Source: Pseudomonas sp. LS-2 (GTDB lineage Bacteria > Pseudomonadota > Gammaproteobacteria > Pseudomonadales > Pseudomonadaceae). Taken from it: 64,000 nucleotides of DNA. Both the position numbers and the translations under genes were made by a program. Every line of letters begins with the position of its first letter. Positions within the stretch are counted from its first letter, which is position 1. The stretch lies in contig NZ_QXTJ01000043.1 of assembly GCF_003605735.1 (NCBI RefSeq), positions 36,615 through 100,614 of the forward strand, written 5' to 3'. The notes under the pieces are model-generated. The model was not told the origin of the DNA. It searched no databases and saw only the letters and a list, made by a program, of their open reading frames with translations. This document shows, piece by piece, positions 28,422 through 36,771 of the stretch.

Positions 28422-29321
28422 ATGGCAGCAGATATTCAAGACTTGCTGGCCTTCGTGGCGGTGGTCAAAGCAGGGGGCTTCCGCGAGGGTGCACGACTGA
28501 GCGGCAAGTCAGCGTCGAGCCTCAGCGATGCCGTTCGACGTCTCGAGTCCCGATTGGGGGTTCGCCTGCTCAATCGCACGACTCGCAGCGTGGTGCCGAC
28601 CGAAGCCGGTGCGCGCCTGATGGAGCGCATCGTGCCTGCGCTCGGCGAAGTCGAATCGGCGCTGGACGTGGTCAACGACTTTCGCGAGCGCCCCTCCGGC
28701 ACCCTCAAGCTCAACGTCCCCGCCAGCGCCGCAAGACTGGTGCTGCCAGCGATCATCACCCCGTTCCTGAAAGCGCACCCGGATATCCGGATGGAAGTGA
28801 TCGTCGAGGAAAGCTTTGTCGACATGCTCGCAGCCGGCTGCGACGCCGGCATTCGGTACGACGAGCGCCTCGAGCAGGACATGATCGCCGTCCCCATCGG
28901 CCCCCGCTTTCAGCGCTTCGCCACGGCCGCCTCCCCCGCCTACCTCAATGCCCGGGGCCGACCGCAGCACCCGGCAGACCTGCTCGACCACCACTGCCTG
29001 CGCGGTAAGTTCCCCAGCGGCGCCATGCCCTTGTGGGAGTACGAACGCGACGGCGAAGTCGTCCGCGTCGACCCCACCGGCCCGTTGCTCGTCAACATCG
29101 CCGGCGCCGTCGACCTCGCCGTTCAGGCGGCAATCGACGGGCTCGGCGTCGTGTTCCTCTACGAAGACTGGCTGCGCCCCCACTTGGAAAGCGGCGCCCT
29201 GGAACCGATCCTCGAACCCTGGTGGCAGACTTTCAGCGGCCCGTTTCTCTACTACCCGGGACGCAAGTATCTGCCGTCGCCGCTGAGGGCGTTTGTGGAT
29301 TTCATCAGGGCCTCAGGGTGA
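28422..29321 (+). CDS. LysR-family transcriptional regulator
   Basis: The 299-residue protein has the N-terminal helix-turn-helix (FVAVVKAGGFREGARLSGKS, then SSLSDAVRRLESRLGVRLLN) and the effector-binding domain from about residue 90. It resembles the CrgA/AaeR-like group controlling oxidoreductases. It is divergent from the aldo/keto reductase gene, the usual arrangement for a LysR regulator and its target. Confidence 0.9.
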   Translation: MAADIQDLLAFVAVVKAGGFREGARLSGKSASSLSDAVRRLESRLGVRLLNRTTRSVVPTEAGARLMERIVPALGEVESALDVVNDFRERPSGTLKLNVPASAARLVLPAIITPFLKAHPDIRMEVIVEESFVDMLAAGCDAGIRYDERLEQDMIAVPIGPRFQRFATAASPAYLNARGRPQHPADLLDHHCLRGKFPSGAMPLWEYERDGEVVRVDPTGPLLVNIAGAVDLAVQAAIDGLGVVFLYEDWLRPHLESGALEPILEPWWQTFSGPFLYYPGRKYLPSPLRAFVDFIRASG

Positions 29322-29384
29322 CGTTGTTTCCAGGTCGTTGCCGCGCGGCACCCGTCTTAGATAGTTCGCCCGCTCCGGTTAGAG

Positions 29385-29464
29385 ATGCAGCGAGCGACGC
29401 TTTGCGTCGCGACTGTTGACGCAGAGCGTCATGGGCGGCGTTACTACGCGGAGCGTGGGAACGA
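29385..29464. repeat. Intergenic repeat, left flank of the accessory block
   Basis: The reverse complement of 29415-29464 matches 36471-36520 closely (shared core TCGTTCCCACGCTCCGCGT, then GACGCTCTGCGTC). A small hairpin GCGACGC / GCGTCGC lies just before it. These are family members of a common Pseudomonas intergenic repeat, in inverted orientation to the 36.5 kb copy. Confidence 0.8.
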
Positions 29465-29498
29465 GCGAACAGCCAAGATCAGACGATAAATAGCAAGG

Positions 29499-30233
29499 TC
29501 AATAAACCTTCGTCGCCAAGTCGTTTAGCAACTTGATGATACTTGCTTGCGCAGCCTCATCACGACGTTCAAAAACAAGAGCACGTCCATAGCCGTCATC
29601 TTCATCATGTGTTTCGATTTCCAGTTGCTCGCCTCGTACTACTATATAAACTGGATAGTAACAATACGTCGCATTCTCAGTTTTTGCCGGACGCTTGATC
29701 ATACTGACAAAAACACCCACCTCTGTTTTTTCGACATCTAAGAGTTCACACAGTGGGGATGAAGATAAGGCATCCAAGATACTCGACGGCGATCGGCGAA
29801 GCGCCTGTAGCGTAAATCGCCTTCCTAGTGATAGCTCCGTTATTTTTGGCAGCGCTTGGATCGAATAATTCTCGACCAGCCAGCCAGTATTGTCATGAGA
29901 TGTGCAATTGCAGTCGCACGCCAGGAGAAACGCGCCGGGTGTCTTCTGATTCCAATTCAAAGTTAAATGTGGCGCTTCACACAACTCAAGCAGGTCTAAT
30001 GCAATATCACTGACGTCCAGCGAACATTCGCCGGAGTCAGTGCATAAAGCATCGTCCATGCGAATTTGTAAAGTCAAATGACTTTCTGGATCGCTCGCAC
30101 GAACCACGTCCCCCACAAAAATGGACATGGCGAGCCCCATGCCTACGTAGTTTCGGCCAAAGAATTTTTTCTTTTTTGACCGGGTCGACGTGTGCCATCC
30201 AATACTGATTAGACCGAATGAAAAAAAGCCCAT
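29499..30233 (-). CDS. Hypothetical protein, low GC, last gene of the putative immunity cassette
   Basis: The 244-residue protein has no recognised family. The first 50 residues are mildly hydrophobic with a basic patch (RSKKKKFF), and the rest is acidic and Cys-containing (ACDCNCTSH). Base composition is clearly lower in GC than the flanking LysR gene. It follows the LprI-like gene on the same strand and may be a further immunity protein or a passenger. The ATG at 30233 is chosen over a TTG two codons upstream. Confidence 0.6.
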   Translation of the reverse strand: MGFFSFGLISIGWHTSTRSKKKKFFGRNYVGMGLAMSIFVGDVVRASDPESHLTLQIRMDDALCTDSGECSLDVSDIALDLLELCEAPHLTLNWNQKTPGAFLLACDCNCTSHDNTGWLVENYSIQALPKITELSLGRRFTLQALRRSPSSILDALSSSPLCELLDVEKTEVGVFVSMIKRPAKTENATYCYYPVYIVVRGEQLEIETHDEDDGYGRALVFERRDEAAQASIIKLLNDLATKVY

Positions 30234-30276
30234 ATCCAATCTCTCTCAGCCAACTCTGATGAACGCTGATCGCTGC

Positions 30277-30672
30277 TTAAAACTGTAGAGTGTCTAGGTA
30301 TTGCGTCCGAATCACAGTCTCTCGGGCCAAGCAGTCGACCCGGGCCTCTTCAAATGCCGGGGCAGCGGGATCTATAAAAAAAACCTGTATTTGACAAGTT
30401 TCATCTCTAAGAACCATCCACGCTCTTTGTGCTTTTCTAATATGACTTTTAAGCGATTCTCCGAGCTCGGGCGAAGGGGAATAGGACACCGACACCCTAT
30501 TTAACAAATTCAGATATACACGATTGAGCTCATCATCCGCTTTTTTTAATTGGCGTTCTGGTGTTAGCCAAACGCTTTCTTCCTCCGTGAGCGGCCCCGC
30601 TTCTGGTCCGGATGCCTGTAGGTCAGCACTCACCAAAAAGACAGACAGCACCAACATTAGAACATTCACCAT
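30277..30672 (-). CDS. LprI/DUF1311-like exported protein, possible lysozyme inhibitor
   Basis: The 131-residue protein has a signal peptide (MVNVLMLVLSVFLVSADLQA) and the DUF1311 pattern: DDELNRVYLNLLNRV, then RKAQRAWMVLRDETC and a late VDCLARET with the partner Cys. The family includes Mycobacterium LprI, a lysozyme inhibitor. Located downstream of a GH19-type peptidoglycan hydrolase gene on the same strand, it is a plausible periplasmic protector. Low GC like its neighbours. The ATG at 30672 begins the signal peptide. Confidence 0.75.
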   Translation of the reverse strand: MVNVLMLVLSVFLVSADLQASGPEAGPLTEEESVWLTPERQLKKADDELNRVYLNLLNRVSVSYSPSPELGESLKSHIRKAQRAWMVLRDETCQIQVFFIDPAAPAFEEARVDCLARETVIRTQYLDTLQF

Positions 30673-30776
30673 CTCCGTCCCCTTTGCGGCGTCAAGTCTC
30701 AATAGACTGCATTTATCCTAAAGCGAGCCAACCAGATGCATAATCAGTTTGACTCTAACATTAGCACAAGCACGCC

Positions 30777-31409
30777 TCAGTTAATTAACGCCTCAATTAT
30801 CTGACGCTGCTTTTGCGACATATGAAATACGTTAAGGTCCAGAATCTTCTTGTACGCTACTTTATTTGCTGTACCCGGCGGATCGCACGCCAGTAGATTC
30901 TCTAACGAGGCATCGGGTGAGTCAGCTGGCCACACGACTCGGTCGGCATATTTAATTGTAGTAGCCGTCGGCTTGGTCAAATCCAAATCTGGATAAAGTG
31001 GGTTATTCCACTTCCCTTCCTTCGTGAATCGCCCCGCGCAAAACTGGCCGGTCTCCCTTACTACGACACATCCGTTGTGCAGATCAACTAAGTTACAATA
31101 CGCAACCTCATGCAACTTACTTGAACCATCTGGCAATTCAACGAATCCGGCCTCAATCTGGTCTATTGCTGCAAACCGCCCGTCGTCCGAGATCGGTGTA
31201 GAATCCCCTCCGTAGAAGAGGCCTCCTGCATCCACCCCGCCGTAAAGAGTTCGGATGACCTGTTTTCCGCTGATCATGACAACCTTTTCAGATCCCAGCC
31301 CGACAGGTGAACGATATTCCAGCGTCGCAGGTATTTCATCCCTGTTTCCAGCGTTGCTTCCGTTACTTATCAGCAAGGTGCACGCCAAGACTGCTAACGA
31401 CACATGCAT
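30777..31409 (-). CDS. Hypothetical exported protein of the cassette
   Basis: The 210-residue protein has a clear signal peptide (MHVSLAVLACTLLISNGSNA, cut before GNRD), and a mature part rich in beta strands with four Cys residues (YCNLVDLHNGC, QFCAG, LLACDPP). No family was recognised. It lies 40 bases after the preceding cassette gene. A longer GTG-started frame at 31445 exists, but the ATG at 31409 gives the signal peptide. Export fits a periplasmic immunity function; that is inference from position. Confidence 0.65.
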   Translation of the reverse strand: MHVSLAVLACTLLISNGSNAGNRDEIPATLEYRSPVGLGSEKVVMISGKQVIRTLYGGVDAGGLFYGGDSTPISDDGRFAAIDQIEAGFVELPDGSSKLHEVAYCNLVDLHNGCVVVRETGQFCAGRFTKEGKWNNPLYPDLDLTKPTATTIKYADRVVWPADSPDASLENLLACDPPGTANKVAYKKILDLNVFHMSQKQRQIIEALIN

Positions 31410-31449
31410 ACCCTTAAATTCCTCGACCTTCCGCACGCCCAGCACTTCC

Positions 31450-32037
31450 TCAATCCTCGAGCCGGGTTCTTTTCACATAATCGACATGATCGGAAACCCC
31501 ATATTCTTTAACCGAACCGTTGTCCGAAAATACAGTTCGACGTACTTCTCCTCCCCCTACGCCCTCATCAGAAATAAGAAGCTGTGGTACATGACCGTGA
31601 AATCGGTAAATATCTTCCGTCCAGGCTCCCGCATTTCTATAAGCACTCACGAGGTGTCCGTGAGTGAATCTAAAATTGCACAGTCCTGCTTCAGCGAACA
31701 CCATTTCCTTCAACGACTGGCTCGACTCGACATACGTCAAAGCTCTATAGCAAATATTCACCCCAGTTGCTTGCCCTAACTGAAAAACAATTTCTCCGAC
31801 GCCGTCATTATTCAGGTCTTCAACGTGAACCTTTTCGTATAGCCCGTCGATCTCATCAGCGAAGGCGGCAGGCAACATAAGAACGCGTGTCTTCTCATAC
31901 TCCGATATCAAGACTTCAATATTGCCTTGGTGTATTACCCTCACGAACATCTGAGGTAGAGACGTAGAAGCGCCCACAGAGAGCCAGCTACAGAACGCCA
32001 ATGCACCAAATAAGAGTAAGAGCATCTTTTTCTTCAT
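31450..32037 (-). CDS. Exported protein coupled to the hydrolase gene, candidate immunity protein (XAC2610-like)
   Basis: The 195-residue protein has a signal peptide (MKKKMLLLLFGALAFCSWLSVGA) and a mature region with a VEDLNNDGVGEIVFQLG strand pattern reminiscent of the XAC2610 family, whose founding member is the immunity protein of a Xanthomonas lysozyme-like effector. Its ATG overlaps the TGA of the large hydrolase gene as ATGA, so the two are translationally coupled. That pairing is the usual arrangement of an effector and its immunity protein. The family match is by eye only. Confidence 0.7.
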   Translation of the reverse strand: MKKKMLLLLFGALAFCSWLSVGASTSLPQMFVRVIHQGNIEVLISEYEKTRVLMLPAAFADEIDGLYEKVHVEDLNNDGVGEIVFQLGQATGVNICYRALTYVESSQSLKEMVFAEAGLCNFRFTHGHLVSAYRNAGAWTEDIYRFHGHVPQLLISDEGVGGGEVRRTVFSDNGSVKEYGVSDHVDYVKRTRLED

Positions 32038-34679
32038 TGTTCCAAGCCCCACGATCTACATATCATATTAAAAAGCGCCATTCGTTCGTGCAGACCGTTG
32101 CTTCCTCCGTTTACCGCCAGCGTGACCAGCCTCACATTGCCTGGCTCATTATCTATAAGAATATTGACATCACCATTTGCACCATACTTTTGGCTCACAG
32201 CTCCGCTCCTTCGCCAGAACCAGCACGACACATCAATAGCGTTATACATATCGGTCGCAATTAATTCTGGGGAACCGATAAAATCAAGCCCTCTATAATC
32301 AGAGTAGGCCTCGTAATTTCTTTTCCAAGTTAACTGCATCAAGCCTCTGCCTTTATACTTTGGCCCATCACCCAGCTTGGTATTCCCATTAGCAATAGCT
32401 GAACGGTGCTGTCCTGGGTCATATTGACTTCCGGTGTCATATTCCACAGTTGTGTCAAATCCAGCGGACTCATGGAAGCTCTGTGCAATAAAATGGGCCT
32501 TCTGATAGGGAGTCGCGATGCCGTAACGATCAAGCGCTTCATTAAGCAGAGACACAAAAGAATGTTTGTCATACTCAAAGATGGCGGGATAGTTTGCCTT
32601 GAACCCCTCTCTGAAAGTCCGTTTACCGGAGCTACCGGTAAACCACTTGCCGCGCTTACCCGTCACGCGTTCCAGAAAATCCACGGATATCACAAAGGTG
32701 TTGTCTGTGAACTGACCGATCAACCCCACCGGATGCAGGTGATACACCTTTCCATCCCCCGGCAACCCCAGCTTGCCTGCCACTTCCCCCCACCAGCAGT
32801 GCTCTTTGATTCGTTGTTTCTCGGCCAGCCAGTTCAGGTGCGGGGTCGATCCGCTGTGGCCCAGCAGTTCGTCCAGTTGATCCCATTTGTGGTCGGTGTG
32901 GTGCCATTCGCTTTCGGTGTGGATGATCAGTTGCGAGATCGATTGCGCGTGGGCCGGCAGGCAGAGGGCGTTGTTTATTTCGGCGGCGGTGATCTGGCCG
33001 TCGCGGTTGCGGTCGATGATGTCGTACAGGCGGGTCTTGATCGGGCCCTGGTCGGCGCTGTCGGCGATGGCGTTGTGTTTCTCCAGCAGGTCGTCGCGCA
33101 GTTGGCCGGTGGCGCGCATGAACGAGGCCAGCAAATGCCGTGGCGTGTAGCAATTGAACAGGATGTCGTGGCCGTCCCACGACCACGGGCTGACCCAGGG
33201 GGTGACGCCGACTTCTTCGCAAACCCAGCCGTCGAGCACGGTGTGTCCGGCGTCGTGCAGCAGGCCTTGAAGGCGATACCAGTTGCAGGCGTTGTGACCG
33301 CGGCTGGCGGCGACGGTGATTTTTCGGTCGGCGGGCAAGTTGACGAGCACGCGCTTGGGGAGGAGCAGTTCGGCGTCACTGGGGACGCTTGCGGCCTTGA
33401 GGCTCGGCGGCTGCTTTGTGGTGAAGCTCGCCTGATGGCTGACGACGGCGGTGCCCTTGACCAGTTTCAGTGAGGTCTTGCTGCTGGCCGGCAGTTTGTC
33501 TGCCCAGAGGCGACACTGCTCGATGAACGCTTTGAGCGTGTCGCCGCTGAAGACTTCCAGGTGCAGTTTGTGGTCCGGGCGGTCGGTGCCGATGTCCTGA
33601 TGCAGACCGAGGTGACCGATCAGCTCGCCGGCCTTGATCGGGACCGGTGTGTCGAGCGCGACAACGGCATCGCGCGCCTGAGGTTGCGGTGCGCGGCGCA
33701 GCGAGCCGTCGTGTACGTATTGGTTGACGCGTTCGAGCCTGCGGTACTCGCCCTCGCCGCTGACGGTGACTTCGGTGCCGTCCGGCAGCTCGAAGATCCG
33801 GTTACCCTGCGCGCTCGCGTGGCTGCGAACGTTGAGGGTGCTGGCGCATTCGACTCGATGCTGCCCGCCTGCAATCGGCTTGAGGAACCGGGCGGCGACG
33901 AAGCCGCGCAGCGAACCATTGGCGGCTTGCAGGCGTTCCGGGCCGGGGATGTTTTCCAGTTTGCGATAGTCGCCCTCGCCACTGATCACCACTTCAGCGC
34001 CCCGTGGCAGCAGGCCGAGCACCTTGCCGTGGCGGGCGCTGCTGCGCACGTTCAGGCCGTGCTGTCCGGGGTAGGCGCCGTGCAGGTCCTTGACGTCGTC
34101 CCGGACGTAGCGGGTCGAGCCCTCGCACCAGAATCCCGGCCGGGCGAGGGTCGAATCGGCTTCGTAGACGGCCCAGTCCTGCAGGTGCATGTACAGGCTG
34201 TAGAACGTCAGGCTGGGCGGCGCGTCGGGGTTGCCGTCGATCTGCGGTGGCTGGAGTCGATGGCGCACCAGCACGAAATTACGAGAGAACGGCAGATCCA
34301 CCGGTAGCGTGTTGACGAAGTAGCGCGTGGTCGGTGCATGCTGGTCGATGCGGTACGCCACGACTTCGCCGTCGGCGATGCAGTGCACGCTGGATTGATC
34401 GAAGGTTGCCGCCGTGCCGCCATCGAAATGCACACCACCGTGCCACAGGCCGTTGCCGCCCAACGGATAACAGCCACTGATGGCGTTGGCCAGAGGGGTC
34501 AGTTGCTGCAACGGATCGCGTTTGTCGCGAAAAGGATGACTCCAGTTTTTGACGGGGGGCAATGGGTCGGTAACCGGCTCGACGGGTGCGACGGGGCGCG
34601 GCTCGAACGTGTCAGGCGTCGGCAGAATCGGCGCCGGTTGCGGTTCGGAGTTGAAGAGTCGGGACAACAGGTTGGTCAT
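32034..34679 (-). CDS. Multidomain peptidoglycan hydrolase-like protein (M23-like, SH3b x2, EF-hand, GH19); putative antibacterial effector
   Basis: The 881-residue protein has no signal peptide. After a Pro-rich start come: an M23-like domain (GLWHGGVHFDGG about residue 77, closing KLHLEVF about 371) with degenerate metal ligands; two SH3b repeats inserted in it (LNVRSSARHGK about 209; LNVRSHASAQG about 282); an EF-hand (DRNRDGQITAAE, 556-567); a conserved KQRIKEHCWW...HPVGLIG stretch (620-655) as seen in type VI effectors; and a GH19 muramidase/chitinase domain (HES at 736-738, YKGRGLMQLTW). Likely delivered into rival cells to cut peptidoglycan. The last 200 codons have lower GC than the first 650, suggesting a swapped toxic tip. 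No VgrG or PAAR gene is in the window. Confidence 0.8.
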   Translation of the reverse strand: MTNLLSRLFNSEPQPAPILPTPDTFEPRPVAPVEPVTDPLPPVKNWSHPFRDKRDPLQQLTPLANAISGCYPLGGNGLWHGGVHFDGGTAATFDQSSVHCIADGEVVAYRIDQHAPTTRYFVNTLPVDLPFSRNFVLVRHRLQPPQIDGNPDAPPSLTFYSLYMHLQDWAVYEADSTLARPGFWCEGSTRYVRDDVKDLHGAYPGQHGLNVRSSARHGKVLGLLPRGAEVVISGEGDYRKLENIPGPERLQAANGSLRGFVAARFLKPIAGGQHRVECASTLNVRSHASAQGNRIFELPDGTEVTVSGEGEYRRLERVNQYVHDGSLRRAPQPQARDAVVALDTPVPIKAGELIGHLGLHQDIGTDRPDHKLHLEVFSGDTLKAFIEQCRLWADKLPASSKTSLKLVKGTAVVSHQASFTTKQPPSLKAASVPSDAELLLPKRVLVNLPADRKITVAASRGHNACNWYRLQGLLHDAGHTVLDGWVCEEVGVTPWVSPWSWDGHDILFNCYTPRHLLASFMRATGQLRDDLLEKHNAIADSADQGPIKTRLYDIIDRNRDGQITAAEINNALCLPAHAQSISQLIIHTESEWHHTDHKWDQLDELLGHSGSTPHLNWLAEKQRIKEHCWWGEVAGKLGLPGDGKVYHLHPVGLIGQFTDNTFVISVDFLERVTGKRGKWFTGSSGKRTFREGFKANYPAIFEYDKHSFVSLLNEALDRYGIATPYQKAHFIAQSFHESAGFDTTVEYDTGSQYDPGQHRSAIANGNTKLGDGPKYKGRGLMQLTWKRNYEAYSDYRGLDFIGSPELIATDMYNAIDVSCWFWRRSGAVSQKYGANGDVNILIDNEPGNVRLVTLAVNGGSNGLHERMALFNMICRSWGLEQ

Positions 34680-35174
34680 GGTGTTATTCGCTCCATCATT
34701 AGCCGACCGCCCACGAAAGAAATCTGGCCACGTGTGTTGTGCGCGCCGCGGGTGCAACTTTCAGTTGGGTCAGGTCATATAAGCGCGCTGACGTGTATCG
34801 CTTTGTTGGAAAGCCTGATAAGCGGCGAACACTCCCGCTGCCAAATTCGAACGCGGCAAAGATGGTCTTTTTTTATTGGCGATACCAGAGGCAAAAACAC
34901 AATCAGAAGCGTCCCACCCTTCTTCGAGAACGCTCTTACAAATACGGAAAATCGGCCAGCCATTCGCACTTCAATGCAGGTATGAACGTTGCTATCGCCC
35001 ATCCATAAACGACATGACTATGAAAATAAACAATTAAACATTGATTCAGAACAGTCACGCGAACATGTTTAATTTTTCACGGCGCACTCGATCATTCTTC
35101 GGACAGTTGCTATATGATCGGCACTGCGTTATCAGCAGGCATTCAACAGGACTTCAACACCCAGGGAGCGTCAA
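34680..35174. other. Intergenic region between the effector operon and the MFS gene
   Basis: Nearly 500 bases of moderate-to-low GC hold the divergent promoters of the effector operon and the MFS gene. No hrp box was seen. Overlapping short frames on both strands are not supported as genes. Confidence 0.5.
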
Positions 35175-36356
35175 ATGACTGAAGCAGTAACCACACGCCT
35201 CAACCAGAATCAGACAGCCGTCCTGTTGTTACTCCTCACCATGGTCCTGCTCGGCGTTTTTCCTCTGGACGTCATTCTTCCCTCGTTTCCTGCGATGTCG
35301 GCGCACTTCGCGACACCCTCCTCGAACATCGCGCTGTCCATCAGCATCTTCGCCGTGGGCTTTTCGATCTCGCAGTTTTTCCTCGGGCCGCTTTCGGACA
35401 GGCTGGGGCGCAAACGCCTGCTGATGATTGGCATGCTGGTTTCCATCGTCGGAGCAGTGGGATGTGCCGGCAGCGAGCAGTTTGCACCGTTCGTTTTCTT
35501 TCGCGGTGTCCAGGCCATTGGCTGCGGTAGTTTCGTCCTGAGCAATGCGCTGGTTCAGGATATTTTTACGACTGAAGAACGGGATCGGGTGAGAATATGG
35601 ATGACCACTGCCAGTGGTCTTTTCATTTCCACGTCACCGCTTCTGGGCACCTTTCTTCAGGCCCTGTTCGGATGGACAGGCAGTTTTTATCTGTTCGCGT
35701 TCATCGCAGGGCTGGTGCTGTTGAATGCATTTCGTACATTGCCCACTTCGCGTCCAAGTCCCATGAGCGCTCGATTCTGGAAGTCCTGCGCAATGATCGT
35801 ATCGCACCGCCGTTTCATGGGCTTTTCGTTAGTTGCAGCGATCGCATTTACTTGTCATTTTTCGTTCATCGCCATATCGCCACTGATCTTTATCGATGAA
35901 TTTGGGCTCACGCACCTTCAGTTTTCGCTGGTACTGCTGATTTATGGCGCGGCGTACGTGCTGGGAGGTGTGATTGCCGGACGCCTGCAAAAACGGATCA
36001 ATCATCATCAACGACTGAACGCGGGGCTGGCACTGATCGGCCTGGCGGGATTGATGCTGATCATCCTTCATCTGACAACTGATCGCAGCCCCCTCACGAT
36101 TTTGCTGCCCATGATGATATGCACCGTCGGAACGACCATCGCCCGCCCTGCGGCTGCGTCTCGGGCGATGGACTTTTTTCCTCACCACGCAGGTGCTGCA
36201 GCCTCGATGCTCAACACCACGGTGTTTGTGACAGGCGGCGTGCTCAGCGCAGCCGCGAGTATTACAGTTGCCAACTTCGAATCCACGCTGGCGACGGGCT
36301 TCATTGTGTTGAGCCTGATTGGCGGGGTGATCGTTCGACAGATTTATAGATCGTAG
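35175..36356 (+). CDS. MFS drug efflux transporter, Bcr/CflA type
   Basis: The 393-residue protein has 12 membrane segments and the Bcr/CflA opening (LDVILPSFPAMSAHF), motif A (GPLSDRLGRKRLLM) and the R-GVQAIGCG motif C-like stretch. Such transporters export drugs such as bicyclomycin or chloramphenicol, or cysteine, using the proton gradient. It lies at the right end of the accessory block, divergent from the effector operon. Substrate is unknown. Confidence 0.87.
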   Translation: MTEAVTTRLNQNQTAVLLLLLTMVLLGVFPLDVILPSFPAMSAHFATPSSNIALSISIFAVGFSISQFFLGPLSDRLGRKRLLMIGMLVSIVGAVGCAGSEQFAPFVFFRGVQAIGCGSFVLSNALVQDIFTTEERDRVRIWMTTASGLFISTSPLLGTFLQALFGWTGSFYLFAFIAGLVLLNAFRTLPTSRPSPMSARFWKSCAMIVSHRRFMGFSLVAAIAFTCHFSFIAISPLIFIDEFGLTHLQFSLVLLIYGAAYVLGGVIAGRLQKRINHHQRLNAGLALIGLAGLMLIILHLTTDRSPLTILLPMMICTVGTTIARPAAASRAMDFFPHHAGAAASMLNTTVFVTGGVLSAAASITVANFESTLATGFIVLSLIGGVIVRQIYRS

Positions 36357-36469
36357 CAAGGCGGCCTCGGGCTCAACCGGTCTGAATCAGAACCGGCAAC
36401 CGGGTCGCTCTTTAACTCACTGCCCGACGCCGCCCCGCGCATCTGTAGCAGTCCGGCTATCGGCAGATT

Positions 36470-36575
36470 GATCGTTCCCACGCTCCGCGTGGTAACGCAG
36501 GGATCGACGCTCTGCGTCGAGGGGGGACGCGGAGCGTCCTGCAAGGCATTCCCACGCTGGAGCGTGGGAACGATC
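36470..36575. repeat. 106 bp element with perfect 17 bp terminal inverted repeats
   Basis: GATCGTTCCCACGCTCC at 36470-36486 pairs with its perfect complement at 36559-36575. The inside includes GACGCTCTGCGTC. It is a MITE- or BIME-like element of the same family as the copy at 29415-29464, in opposite orientation. Confidence 0.85.
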
Positions 36576-36600
36576 ATGGAAACCGCGCCGCCCCGCGCGC

Positions 36601-36680
36601 TTGTAGCTGTAGCAGTGCGGCTTGCCGGCGGTGGCGATATCGAGAATGCCTCTGCTGGCAAGCCGAACGGCTACAGACGT
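36601..36680. repeat. REP-like inverted repeat
   Basis: GGCTTGCCGGC and the matching GCTGGCAAGCC arms are separated by about 25 bases. The arms are the same type as in the tandem pair at 11.0-11.25 kb. Confidence 0.75.
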
Positions 36681-36771
36681 TCATCTTCTGTCGGCGGCAT
36701 GGTGGTCGGCCGGGATCGCATCGGCAATAATGCAGGACTTTTGCGCCAGTCCGCCTCCGTAAGGAACCGCC

